Positions 19,071 to 27,588 are shown, counted from the stretch's first letter. The stretch: DNA of 64,000 nucleotides from Shewanella sp. AS1 (GCF_021412565.1 NZ_JAKCLJ010000005.1:62001-126000); one strand, 5' to 3'. The notes: a model not told the origin generated them from the sequence alone. Numbers and translations are program-made.

Positions 19071-20300
19071 TTAGAACAACAGGCGAGTTCTGATGGTGCC
19101 ATCAATCGCCTTCAACTCTTCCAGGGCCTCTTCAGCCTGATCTGAGTCCACTTCCATGACCACATAACCAATATCCGCCGTGGTTTGCAGGTATTGGGCC
19201 GCGATGTTAATGCCTTTTTCTGCAAACGCCTGGTTAATCTTGATCAGGATACCGGGACGGTTATGGTGCACGTGCAGCAGACGCGAGGTATCTTTATGTT
19301 GAGCCAGGGAGACTTCGGGGAAATTAACAGCCGTCATGGTCGAGCCATTGTCTGAATATTTCGCCAGTTTACCGGCCACTTCGATACCTATGTTTTCCTG
19401 CGCTTCCTGGGTGCTGCCACCTATATGTGGCGTCAGGAGCACATTGTCCAACCCGCGCAGCGGACTGATAAACTCATCATCGTTTGACTTGGGCTCGATA
19501 GGGAATACGTCGATGGCGGCGCCGGCAAGATGCTGCTCCTTGATGGCATCGGCCAGGGCTTCAATGTTCACCACAGTCCCGCGGGAAGCGTTGATTAATA
19601 TGCTGCCTGGGCGCATACAAGATAGCTGTTCTTTGCCGATTAGCTCCTTGGTCTGCGGTGTTTCAGGCACATGCAGACTGACCACATCGGCCAGGGAAAG
19701 CAGCTGTTCCATTGAGTGCACCTGCTGAGCGTTTCCCAGCGGCAGTTTGTCTTCAATATCGTAGAACATGACGCGCATGCCCAAGGTCTCGGCAAGGATC
19801 CCGAGCTGAGTACCTATATGACCATACCCGATAACCCCTAGGGTTTTCCCCCTGGCCTCGAAGCTGCCTGCGGCACTTTTTAACCAACCGCCACGGTGTG
19901 AGATGGCGTTACGCTGAGGTATGCCACGCAGCAACATGATGATCTCGCCCAGCACCAGTTCGGCAACGCTACGGGTATTAGAGAATGGCGCATTGAAAAC
20001 CGGGATCCCCAGTTTCTCTGCGGCGCTCAGATCCACCTGATTGGTGCCGATACAGAAACAGCCGATCGCAACCAGCTTGTCGGCATGTTGTAATACGGAG
20101 TCAGTGAGCTGGGTTCGGGAGCGAAGCCCCACAAAATGGGCATCCTTAACGGCATCGAGTAACTCGACTTCGCCAAGGGAGGCTTTGTGGTATTCAATGT
20201 TGTTATAACCTGCGCGCTTAAACACATCTACCGCAGATTGGTGAACGCCTTCCAGCAGCAGGATCTTGATCTTATCCTTGTCCAGCGAGTGTTTCGCCAT
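19071..20300 (-). CDS. serA: D-3-phosphoglycerate dehydrogenase SerA
   Basis: First enzyme of serine biosynthesis: oxidises 3-phosphoglycerate to 3-phosphohydroxypyruvate with NAD+. 409 residues, the length of the E. coli type. The Rossmann motif is GVIGYGHIG (about 158-166), INASRG and TPHIGGST mark the D-isomer dehydrogenase active site, and a C-terminal ACT domain (about 338-409, HNRPGILIKINQAF) is the site of serine feedback inhibition in the family. It is a single gene, divergent from the yjdF-like gene. Confidence 0.96.
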   Translation of the reverse strand: MAKHSLDKDKIKILLLEGVHQSAVDVFKRAGYNNIEYHKASLGEVELLDAVKDAHFVGLRSRTQLTDSVLQHADKLVAIGCFCIGTNQVDLSAAEKLGIPVFNAPFSNTRSVAELVLGEIIMLLRGIPQRNAISHRGGWLKSAAGSFEARGKTLGVIGYGHIGTQLGILAETLGMRVMFYDIEDKLPLGNAQQVHSMEQLLSLADVVSLHVPETPQTKELIGKEQLSCMRPGSILINASRGTVVNIEALADAIKEQHLAGAAIDVFPIEPKSNDDEFISPLRGLDNVLLTPHIGGSTQEAQENIGIEVAGKLAKYSDNGSTMTAVNFPEVSLAQHKDTSRLLHVHHNRPGILIKINQAFAEKGINIAAQYLQTTADIGYVVMEVDSDQAEEALEELKAIDGTIRTRLLF

Positions 20301-20412
20301 GATTGGGGTACCCTCTTCGTCGGTTGTTGCTATTATGTGATGGTCATTTTTGTATCATAATCGTCGGAGCACCCTCAAAATAGCACTTTTTTTTGTCAGT
20401 GTGGAGGGCTAG

Positions 20413-20475
20413 ATGGCTAAAATTATTAATTTAATGTTAAAACAATATCGTCTAAGGAGTATCCATTTTGAATAA
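20413..20475 (+). CDS. Candidate 20-codon upstream ORF overlapping the yjdF-like start
   Basis: ATG at 20413 with GAGG five to six bases before it; the reading frame ends at TAA 20473-20475, six bases past the TTG start (20468) of the next gene. The product would be basic and hydrophobic (begins MAKIINLMLKQYRL). The overlap suggests translational coupling or a leader peptide, but it could be chance. Confidence 0.35.
   Translation: MAKIINLMLKQYRLRSIHFE
20454..20459 (+). promoter_or_regulatory. Strong ribosome-binding site fixing a TTG start
   Basis: AAGGAG eight bases before TTG 20468. There is no in-frame ATG or GTG nearby that fits it, so it decides the start of the YjdF-like protein. Confidence 0.8.
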
Positions 20476-21076
20476 AACGGCTCTGTGGCTCTTACTGTTT
20501 TTTGTTGTCTTAATCTGGTCTGGGATTCATCCTAAAGAGACCCTGACCTGGTTCCTTGAGGTGGTACCGGCGCTGCTCGCCTTGCCAATTCTTTATTTCA
20601 CCCGCAAGCGCTTTCCCTTGACCTCTTTAGCCTATGTACTGATCCTTATCCATGCTGTCATCCTTATGGTTGGTGGGCATTACACTTATGCCGAGGTGCC
20701 GCTGTTCGATACACTGGCCGAGTGGATGGGCAGTGAGCGCAATAATTACGATAAAGTCGGGCATTTCGCTCAGGGTTTCATTCCGGCACTGCTGGCCAGA
20801 GAGGTGATTATTCGTGTTGCCATGGTAAAGCCCGGCGCCTGGTGTAATTTCTTTGTCTGCTGTTTTGCTTTGGCGTTATCGGCCTTGTACGAGTTGATCG
20901 AATGGTGGGTTGCAGTGCTCATCGGCGAGGATGCAGAGTCATTTCTCGGCACACAAGGCTATGTGTGGGACACTCAATCGGACATGGCGATGGCGCTGCT
21001 GGGCGCCATAGTGTGCGTGATAACCCTGTCTCGTTGGCATAATCGTCAGCTAACTGCTTATATTAACCTTAGGTAA
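20468..21076 (+). CDS. DUF2238/YjdF-like inner-membrane protein
   Basis: 202-residue integral membrane protein with about six hydrophobic segments. The conserved polar motifs DKVGHFAQGF (about 97-106) and YELIEWWVAV (about 140-149), plus QGYVWDTQSDM (about 160-170), match the DUF2238/YjdF family of unknown function; the conserved His, Glu and Asp in membrane helices could bind a metal or act catalytically (inference). The start is a TTG supported by a strong ribosome-binding site. It stands alone between divergent serA and a LuxR-type regulator. Confidence 0.8.
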   Translation: MNKTALWLLLFFVVLIWSGIHPKETLTWFLEVVPALLALPILYFTRKRFPLTSLAYVLILIHAVILMVGGHYTYAEVPLFDTLAEWMGSERNNYDKVGHFAQGFIPALLAREVIIRVAMVKPGAWCNFFVCCFALALSALYELIEWWVAVLIGEDAESFLGTQGYVWDTQSDMAMALLGAIVCVITLSRWHNRQLTAYINLR

Positions 21077-21227
21077 TGATTTGCCTTCAAAGCGTATGTG
21101 CCATACTGGAAGAATAGTTTTCATAGCGGTTTGATTATGCTTAGTAGCAGGTACAAGTGAGTGTTATTGGCGGGCTTGGGGATCGCAACATCTAGGTCGA
21201 TTGGAAACTTTTCAGGGAGAGAACTGA

Positions 21228-21893
21228 ATGAGTAAAACCTATGAGTTGGTGTTTTTACACCAGCTTTCAACGCCTTGTCATGTAGCCATTTTGGCAGAGT
21301 CGATAGGATTAAAGACTCGCATTATCAAGCAGGTGAGCGATCTCGATCCCGAGCGGGATCGTAACAGTTTTTATCTTATCGCCCAGCAGGGAGCCGCACT
21401 GGATAGCCAGGGTGTGCCCTTGATTGTCCCTAGATTACTGCCCCATGTGCCGGTCGCTCTTTATCTGGTTGAACGCGGCAGTTTAGTACCTGAGTCAGCT
21501 TTGCTGCTGGGAATACGTGGATTGCTTTTTTCCGATCAGAGAATGGATCTTTTGCTCACAGGGCTGAGAAAAATGGTGGGTGATGAGCTTTGGTATGACA
21601 GGCCCTTGATCTCCAAAGTGTTTAGACGCCTGGTCAATAGCCAGGATACTGAGCTTGAACTGACTCCGGATTCGGTCGCCATGCTGCAGCAATTGACGGG
21701 CAGAGAGCGCACTATTATTCAGCTGGTGTCCAGTGGCGCCAGAAATCGCGAGATAGCCGATCATCTTTGTATCAGCGAGCACACAGTAAAAGCGCATATC
21801 TCCTCTATTTTTAGAAAGACCCAATCCCGTAATCGTGTCGAGCTGTTACGCTGGGCACAGCACAATGTTTCTGCCTTAGATTCCAACCACTGA
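21228..21893 (+). CDS. LuxR/CsgD-family transcriptional regulator
   Basis: 221 residues. The C-terminal LuxR helix-turn-helix (about 150-210) contains LTGRERTIIQLVSSGARNRE followed by IADHLCISEHTVKAHISSIF. The N-terminal part resembles a degenerate receiver domain: no clear phospho-acceptor Asp in the usual place, as in CsgD-type regulators. CsgD-like proteins control matrix and biofilm genes, so a link to the nearby HD-GYP/kinase pair is possible but only an inference. AGGGAGAG precedes the ATG. Appears monocistronic. Confidence 0.82.
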   Translation: MSKTYELVFLHQLSTPCHVAILAESIGLKTRIIKQVSDLDPERDRNSFYLIAQQGAALDSQGVPLIVPRLLPHVPVALYLVERGSLVPESALLLGIRGLLFSDQRMDLLLTGLRKMVGDELWYDRPLISKVFRRLVNSQDTELELTPDSVAMLQQLTGRERTIIQLVSSGARNREIADHLCISEHTVKAHISSIFRKTQSRNRVELLRWAQHNVSALDSNH

Positions 21894-22030
21894 TCCTCTG
21901 TATTCGATTGAACCCCCACCGTTAGCTGTTTGTTTTTTTGCGCCTGTTGAGCCTGAGGTTTCCAGTTTCATCTTACGCCTGAACCCAGTAGACTAGGCTT
22001 CTCTTTTTGCTAATGAAAATGGAATATCAG

Positions 22031-22468
22031 ATGAGCATTTGGTTTAGACCTGTCACCCTGCAAGATTGTGAAAAAATGGACGCCGGTATGGGCGGCCAAG
22101 GAACATTGATGCAAACGTTAGGGATTAAAATAGTTGAAATTGGCGACGATTATATGAAAGCCACTATGCCAGCATCGCCCGCAGTACATAATCCATTAGG
22201 CATAGTCCATGGTGGCGCGAATGTGGCGCTGGCGGAAACCGTCGCCAGCTATGCGGCCAATTTTGCGGTGGATTTTACCCAGTACTATTGCGTTGGTCAG
22301 GAGATCAATGCCAATCATCTTAAGGCCTCACGCAATGGTACCTTAACGGCAACCGCCAGGCCGGTGCACCTGGGTAAACGCAGCTCAGTATGGGAGGTGC
22401 GAATTCATAACAGCGGTGGCGATCTTTGCTGTATCTCACGCATGACGGCGGCAGTCGTTAAACGATAA
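22031..22468 (+). CDS. menI: Hotdog-fold acyl-CoA thioesterase, YdiI/MenI-like
   Basis: 145 residues in the PaaI/hotdog family. VHGGANVALAETVAS carries the catalytic Glu of the YdiI type, and GQEINANHLKASRNG and HLGKRSSVWEV match the E. coli YdiI core closely. YdiI (MenI) hydrolyses 1,4-dihydroxy-2-naphthoyl-CoA in menaquinone synthesis but also acts on other aryl-CoA esters, so the exact substrate is uncertain. The frame extends eight codons upstream; the ATG at 22031 aligns with family starts and has GGA seven bases upstream. Confidence 0.82.
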   Translation: MSIWFRPVTLQDCEKMDAGMGGQGTLMQTLGIKIVEIGDDYMKATMPASPAVHNPLGIVHGGANVALAETVASYAANFAVDFTQYYCVGQEINANHLKASRNGTLTATARPVHLGKRSSVWEVRIHNSGGDLCCISRMTAAVVKR

Positions 22469-22492
22469 CTCAATTCAAACACCTTACCCGAT

Positions 22493-22524
22493 TAAACGGC
22501 TTCCCAGAAAGCCGTTTAGTTTGT
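22493..22524 (+). terminator. Probable terminator after the thioesterase gene
   Basis: 10-bp stem TAAACGGCTT / AAGCCGTTTA around CCCAGA, followed by GTTTGT, a short imperfect T tract, 25 bp past the stop. Confidence 0.6.
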
Positions 22525-22588
22525 CATTGAGTCAAATTACCACTTAGTCAATTTGCCACTGAGTCGATTTGTCACTTAGCCAATTTGT
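22525..22588. repeat. Four imperfect 16-bp tandem repeats
   Basis: Consecutive units at 22525-22540, 22541-22556, 22557-22572 and 22573-22588 share the form CACTTAGTCAATTTGC with one to four differences. They lie between the terminator of the thioesterase gene and the small membrane-protein gene. Confidence 0.85.
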
Positions 22589-22629
22589 TATCCATACTAA
22601 ACAGGTCTCTGGTTAACTGAGGTGGCTTT

Positions 22630-22872
22630 ATGGAAGCTGCAACGATTTGGGAATGGGTAGGTTATCTGGCCTCTGTGGTGGTGGCTTTTTCTCTTATGAT
22701 GGCCAATATCAAGAAACTGCGCTGGTGGAACCTGATTGGCGCGGCGCTGTTTGTCGCCTATGGTACGGCTATTTCGGCCTATCCGGTGGCATTGGTGAAC
22801 TTCTTTATTGTGCTGATCGATGCTTATTATCTGGTAAAAATTTATCGAGCCGAGTCAGAGTTAACCGGCTAA
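22630..22872 (+). CDS. Small inner-membrane protein, three predicted helices
   Basis: 80 residues almost entirely hydrophobic: helices about 6-25, 32-48 and 53-70, with short charged turns (NIKKLRWWN between the first two). Size and layout are reminiscent of half-size three-helix carriers or YgjV-like proteins, but I do not recognise a signature. GAGGTGG precedes the ATG by about six bases. No known partner adjoins it. Confidence 0.65.
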   Translation: MEAATIWEWVGYLASVVVAFSLMMANIKKLRWWNLIGAALFVAYGTAISAYPVALVNFFIVLIDAYYLVKIYRAESELTG

Positions 22873-23232
22873 TCTCCTAAAGTTTCTTCTGGTTTTTTTG
22901 TTATCGCAGCTAAGGAGAGCATACTCCTTTGTGGCTGATGGCTTTATCCTCTGTGGCTGATGGCTCTTCTCTTGCTGTCGCTTGTCGATTATCTTCTTGT
23001 TTATTCTAGTGCTGCCTTCATCTGTTCATACCGAACATCTCACATTTCTCACATCTCTGATATCTCCAACACTTCTTTAGTCCGTTTTAGGTCTATCCAT
23101 CACGAACGGTATTTTTAATCTAAAAAACAAATCAATCTCATCTGTTTTAATCGCTTTATCTGTTTTGTCGATTAACTTACTATTTCTTCATCGAGACAGC
23201 GAATTGATATCACCGCAAGAGGAGTTATCGCC
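22873..23232. other. Intergenic region upstream of katB
   Basis: Contains a 14-bp direct repeat TGTGGCTGATGGCT at 22930-22943 and 22952-22965, then a pyrimidine-rich stretch. It must hold the katB promoter. I looked for an OxyR-type ATAG/CTAT tetrad and did not find a convincing one. Confidence 0.5.
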
Positions 23233-23283
23233 ATGTCCACCCTTTATGACTTGATTGAAGATTGGATTAACAACAAAGCGTAA
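23233..23283 (+). CDS. Candidate 16-residue leader peptide upstream of katB
   Basis: ATG 23233 is preceded by GAGGAG at a good distance and the frame reads MSTLYDLIEDWINNKA before TAA, 58 bp ahead of the katB start. The strong ribosome-binding site argues for translation. Whether it regulates katB or is the remnant of a longer gene cannot be told. Confidence 0.4.
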   Translation: MSTLYDLIEDWINNKA

Positions 23284-23341
23284 CCATTTAGCGCAGCAGC
23301 TTGAACACAAGCGCAACCAAATACACTTTAGGAGAAAAAAG

Positions 23342-24814
23342 ATGAGCACTTCAATGAATTACCCCTTAACCAGCCAGAACGGCGCCCCGGTAAGCGACGA
23401 TCAAAACTCACTGTCAGCGGGCGAGCGCGGACCATTACTACTGCAAGACTGGCACTTAATCGAGAAGCTAGCTCACTTTAACCGTGAGCGGATCCCCGAG
23501 CGTGTGGTGCATGCCAAGGGCACAGGGGTTTACGGTACTTTTACCCTGACAAAAGATCTGAGCGATTACACTATCGCGGAACACTTCATCGGCGAAGGCA
23601 AACAGACTGAGACTTTTGTGCGCTTTTCAACCGTAGGCGGTGAGATGGGCTCAGCGGACGCCGAGCGTGATCCTAGAGGTTTTGGCCTGCGTTTCTACAC
23701 TAAGCGCGGTAATCACGACATAGTGGGTAACAATACACCGACCTTCTTCCTGCGTGATGGCATCAAGTTCCCGGACTTTATCCATACTCAGAAGCGTAAC
23801 CCTATGACTAACCTTAAAGATCCCCAGGCGATGTGGGACTTCTGGTCACTTAATCCTGAGGCCATGCATCAGGTGACTGTGTTGATGTCGGATCGTGGTA
23901 TTCCTGCCAACTATCGTCAGATGCACGGCTATGGTTCACACACTTTCTCTTTCTGGAATGCCAAAGGGGAGCGTTTCTGGGTCAAGTTCCACTTCAAGTC
24001 TCTGCAGGGGGTGGCCAACTTAACTAATGAGCAGGCGGATATGTTAAAGGGGATCGATCCCGACTCATCCCAGCGTGACATGGTCGCCGCCATTGAGGAT
24101 GGCAACTTCCCGTGCTGGAGTGTTAATGTGCAGATCATGCCTGAGGCCGATGCCAACAGTTATCATATCAATCCGTTCGATCTGACCAAGGTATGGCCCC
24201 ATGGAGATTATCCGCTGATCGAAATCGGTGTGCTTGAGCTGAACCGTATGCCACAGAACTACTTTGCCGAAGTGGAGCAGGTGGCGTTGGCGCCAAGCAA
24301 TCTGGTGCCGGGTGTGGGCGCATCGCCCGATAAGATGTTACAGGCGCGTCTGTTTGCCTATGCCGATGCCCAGCGTTACCGCATCGGGGCTAACTATAAT
24401 CAGTTGCCGGTAAACTGCCCCCATGCAACTAAGGCGAATCACCATCAACGTGGCGGTGCGATGGCCGGGACTGTGTGCCCATTAAGCGGCAGCCAGACGG
24501 GCGGCGATGCCAGTGCCAACTATGGTCCGAATACCACAAGTGCGGCATTAACCGAATCGGTCGATTTTGCCGAGCCACCACTGAGATTGGACGGCGAAGC
24601 GGCCCGTTACAGCCGTTATGGTCAGGATGATTATACCCAGGCGGGAGATCTGTATCGTTTATTCTCCGAAGAGGAAAAACAGCGCCTGATCACCACCATA
24701 TCCGGTTCACTCCGTCAGGCGAGTCTGGATGTGCAGCGCCGCATGCTGGAGCACTTTATCCAGGCCGATAGCGACTATGGTCAGCGCATCAAACAGGCCT
24801 TAGGCTTGTAATCG
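23342..24814 (+). CDS. katB: Monofunctional haem catalase KatB
   Basis: Converts hydrogen peroxide to water and oxygen. 490 residues, the size of small-subunit catalases. Distal His57 (ERVVHAKG), the Asn pair at 130-131 (VGNNTPTFF) and proximal haem-ligating Tyr340 (RLFAYADAQRYRIG) are all present; there is no signal peptide. The open frame extends upstream to 23255, but the ATG at 23342 with AGGAG just before it gives the standard N-terminus. It ends at a strong terminator and is probably monocistronic apart from a possible leader ORF. Confidence 0.96.
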
Positions 24815-24826
24815 TTAACGGGAGAT

Positions 24827-24865
24827 AAAGAAGCCAGTGGAATTACCACTGGCTTCTTTGTTTTG
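24827..24865. terminator. Terminator after katB
   Basis: A 14-bp stem AAAGAAGCCAGTGG / CCACTGGCTTCTTT around AATTA, followed by G and TTTT. A strong rho-independent hairpin; the A-rich left side may let it serve the convergent gene as well. Confidence 0.85.
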
Positions 24866-24867
24866 GG

Positions 24868-24920
24868 CGCTCGGCTTTCCCCCTCGCACCACGTTCCTCG
24901 CTCTCGGCTCTCGGCCCCCG
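24868..24920. repeat. Degenerate CTCG-rich repeat at the 3' end of the Mn exporter gene
   Basis: Includes two exact CTCTCGG heptamers (24901-24907, 24908-24914) and further CCTCGC/GCTCGG variants to their left. It abuts the stop codon of the minus-strand exporter gene at 24930. Confidence 0.6.
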
Positions 24921-24929
24921 TCTCTGGCT

Positions 24930-25484
24930 TTACCAGATCAGGGTGGCGACACCGAGCAGGAAGAACAGCAGGGCGCAGCCACGGTGGATCCAGGTGAGCG
25001 GCAGCTTATCGGCGCTGAAGTGACCGGCAATCACCACGGGCACATTGGCTATCATCATCCCCAGAGTAGTGCCCGCAACGACCATGGCCAGCGCGTCATA
25101 TTTGGCCGATAAGATCACGGTTGCCACCTGGGTCTTGTCGCCCATCTCGGCCAGGAAAAACAGGATAAAAGTCGCAAGGAAAGGGCCCATTTGATAGAAG
25201 CGGCTCTCCTCGGCATCCACCTTATCCGGCACTAACACCCAGAGCGCGATGGCGAAGAAGGAGAAGGCAACCAGATAAGTGGCAATTGCAGGGCTGAGCC
25301 AGTCTATCGCCCATTGACCAAACCAGGCGGCCGCAAAATGGTTCGCCAGGGTAGAGAGTAAGATCCCTAAGATTATCGCCGTTTTGTTTTTGAATCGCGC
25401 CGCAAGAATGAGGGCTAACAGCTGGGTCTTATCGCCAATTTCGGCAATAGCCACAGTGAGGGTTGAGGCAAGTAAAGCTTCCAT
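24930..25484 (-). CDS. mneA: GDT1/UPF0016 family Mn2+ exporter
   Basis: 184-residue inner-membrane protein with six helices in two inverted halves, each carrying the family motif: EIGDKTQ at 15-21 and EMGDKTQ at 113-119, whose acidic residues bind the cation. Members in Vibrio and other bacteria export Mn2+. A yybP-ykoY (manganese) riboswitch lies directly upstream, which supports Mn2+ as the ion. AAGGA before the ATG is part of the riboswitch expression stem, so translation is likely regulated. Monocistronic. Confidence 0.9.
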   Translation of the reverse strand: MEALLASTLTVAIAEIGDKTQLLALILAARFKNKTAIILGILLSTLANHFAAAWFGQWAIDWLSPAIATYLVAFSFFAIALWVLVPDKVDAEESRFYQMGPFLATFILFFLAEMGDKTQVATVILSAKYDALAMVVAGTTLGMMIANVPVVIAGHFSADKLPLTWIHRGCALLFFLLGVATLIW

Positions 25485-25491
25485 AACAGGT

Positions 25492-25536
25492 CCTTAGGGG
25501 GCAAAAAATCCAAGCATAGTCCGCCGCCCCCTAAAG
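25492..25536 (-). promoter_or_regulatory. RBS-sequestering stem (riboswitch expression platform)
   Basis: On the minus strand CTTTAGGGGGC (25536-25526) pairs with GCCCCCTAAGG (25502-25492) in 10 of 11 positions. The second arm includes the start of the AAGGA ribosome-binding site of the exporter gene, so formation of the stem would hide it. Confidence 0.6.
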
Positions 25537-25551
25537 ATTGAGCGGTAACCA

Positions 25552-25697
25552 TACTTAGGTCTTGCTGGGCAAATTGTGTGACACAAACTTGCTGTGAGCA
25601 CCATGGCATGTGGCCAAGTATGTTGATACTCACCCGTGAACCTTTGCGCCGAACCGGCAGCGGTTGTGGTTCACGTTAGCTACTCCCCTAAAGTCGT
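25552..25697 (-). ncRNA. yybP-ykoY manganese riboswitch
   Basis: On the minus strand the leader shows the hallmark segments in order: TAGGGGAGTAGC at the 5' side, GTATCAACATACTTGGCC in the middle and CAGCAAGACCTAAG at the 3' side, the last containing the conserved GCAAGACC. The gene downstream is an Mn2+ exporter of the family usually under this riboswitch. Confidence 0.85.
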
Positions 25698-25703
25698 GGC
25701 GTC

Positions 25704-25731
25704 ATTATACGGTTTTCGACTCAGTTGGCAA
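25704..25731 (-). promoter_or_regulatory. Sigma70-type promoter of the riboswitch-exporter unit
   Basis: On the minus strand TTGCCA (25731-25726), a 16-bp spacer, and a perfect TATAAT (25709-25704). Transcription would begin near 25697, exactly at the 5' edge of the riboswitch aptamer. Confidence 0.75.
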
Positions 25732-25739
25732 GTTAAGGG

Positions 25740-26170
25740 GAGGTGCCTGAGTTTGTCATTTTGGTTGAATTTTCGCTTATGGGATTAACAGTTCGCAACG
25801 ATTTAGTTGTTGCTCTGTTTTAAAGCTGTATCTCATAAGAGGCTTAGTATCAGTTTGCAGCCAAGCCTCTTGCTCACTGAGTTTGCCTCTGTTAATGTGC
25901 CAGACAGTCATATTTATAGAGTTAAGGTAGCGATGAATCAGTTCTATCGATATTTGCCGCGATTTAGTTCGCCTCAGGAGCTTAATTAGATATCGAAGAA
26001 TTAGATGAATTAAGCTGTTGAGGCCAATCCTACTCAGATCATGAGGTTTTGCGATCTGCTTGTTCGATTCGGAGGCTAAGCTTGATTTGTACCATTGCTA
26101 AATCCCGCCTTTGAAGCCGTTCTAGATCTGACCTTCCAAATTAAAGATAAATAAAAGACAGGACAATTTT
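25740..26170. other. Leader region upstream of the TyrP-like permease
   Basis: 430 bp without a convincing gene. Two inverted repeats stand out: AAGAGGCTT / AAGCCTCTT (25837-25845, 25863-25871) and a nested pair at 25971-26024 (outer GCCTCA / TGAGGC, inner AGCTTAATT / AATTAAGCT). No TyrR box (TGTAAA-N6-TTTACA) was found. Confidence 0.55.
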
Positions 26171-27370
26171 GTGAACTTAAAAATGCTTGGCTCTATTGCC
26201 ATAGTTGCAGGAACCGCTATTGGGGGCGGCATGTTGGCACTGCCGCTGGCCACCGCGTCATTGGGGACGATTCCCGCCTTACTGCTGTTAGTGGCCATCT
26301 GGGGCATATCTATCTATACCTCTTTGTTAATGTTAGAGATTAACCTGCGCGCTGGGGTTGGCCTCAATGTGCATATGATCACAGGCATGACTCTGGGTAA
26401 GGTGGGACAGTTTATCCAGGGCGCCTCTTTCTTAAGCCTGCTGTTTGCCCTGACCATGGTGTACCTGATGGGCGGCTCATCCTTGCTGGAATCCCGTTTC
26501 GAGCCATTAGGCATAGAGATGAGTCGTAACACGGCAATATTACTCTTCACGCTGATTTTCGGTGGTTTTATCGCGATCGGCGTGGCCTGGATAGACAAGG
26601 CCTCCAGACTACTGTTCACCGCTATGGTGGCGCTGTTTGTGGTGGTTGTGTTCTTTCTGCTGCCGGAAGTGAATCCGGCTTATATTCTGCGTGAGTCGGC
26701 CAGCACTCTGGTCTCTAAGGGCGAGTTGGGTAACCTTTGGTTAGCCGCGATTCCTGTGGTTTTCACCTCCTTTGGTTTCCATGTGTGTATCGCCACAATC
26801 GTGCGTTACTTAGATGGTGAGGCGATGGCGCTGCGTAAGGTGTTGATCATAGGCTCCACCATTCCTTTAGTCTGCTACATACTTTGGCTTATGGTGACCT
26901 TAGGCACAGTGGGCGGCGCGACGGTTCATGGTTTCGAGGGTTCCTTGCCTAAGTTGGTTGGCGCCCTGCAAGGGTTGGCACACTCCTCTGTTTTGCAACA
27001 GTGTATCGATCTGTTTGCTAACCTGGCACTTATCACTTCTTTCCTCGGGGTGACCATGAGTCTGTTTGACTATATTGCCGAGCTGACCCGTGCCAAAGAG
27101 AATGTGCCTGGCCGTATTCAAACCTGGCTGGTGACCTTTGTGCCGCCACTCCTGTGTGCTCTCTACTATCCTGATGGTTTTATTCAGGTGCTGGGTTTTG
27201 CGGCGATCCCGCTGGTGGTGATGATTATCTTCCTGCCGATTGCCATGGCGTTGCAGCAGCGTGTGCAAAAGCTGGGTGGTTATCAAGTTAGCGGCGGCAA
27301 ACCCGCACTGGTGCTGTCTGGCATATTAGGGGTGATTATTATCGCCGCGCAATTGTGGGTTGCCCTGTAG
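26171..27370 (+). CDS. tyrP: Aromatic amino-acid permease (TyrP/Mtr, HAAP family)
   Basis: 399 residues with about eleven membrane helices. The N-terminal glycine-rich motif GSIAIVAGTAIGGGMLALPL is diagnostic of the hydroxy/aromatic amino-acid permease family, which imports tyrosine or tryptophan with protons. The GTG start at 26171 is supported by AGGA seven bases upstream. TyrP fits best by length and sequence character, but tryptophan (Mtr, TnaB-like) specificity is not excluded. A structured leader precedes it. Confidence 0.85.
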   Translation: MNLKMLGSIAIVAGTAIGGGMLALPLATASLGTIPALLLLVAIWGISIYTSLLMLEINLRAGVGLNVHMITGMTLGKVGQFIQGASFLSLLFALTMVYLMGGSSLLESRFEPLGIEMSRNTAILLFTLIFGGFIAIGVAWIDKASRLLFTAMVALFVVVVFFLLPEVNPAYILRESASTLVSKGELGNLWLAAIPVVFTSFGFHVCIATIVRYLDGEAMALRKVLIIGSTIPLVCYILWLMVTLGTVGGATVHGFEGSLPKLVGALQGLAHSSVLQQCIDLFANLALITSFLGVTMSLFDYIAELTRAKENVPGRIQTWLVTFVPPLLCALYYPDGFIQVLGFAAIPLVVMIIFLPIAMALQQRVQKLGGYQVSGGKPALVLSGILGVIIIAAQLWVAL

Positions 27371-27588
27371 CGCGTAACTTAAATGGCATCATCCTAATCA
27401 GCTATTTTACAGTTGCTTACAACTTCATCTCGTTTGAATGCATGCCAATTTAGGTGAATTTTAAGCCTTTTGTGATAAAGTCGGGTCTTACCCGGCTTTT
27501 TTGTATCTATCACATGGAAAGTCAGGGAGTGCCGACCGTTCGGCATTGATTGCTATGACCTTAAAGCATAATAAAAATGGATTTATAA

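Noticed and set aside
23015..23232. OxyR site ahead of katB
   Set aside because: No ATAG/CTAT tetrads with proper spacing were found.
25807..25989. 60-codon open frame upstream of the TyrP-like permease
   Set aside because: No ribosome-binding site or family resemblance; it overlaps the inverted repeats of the leader.
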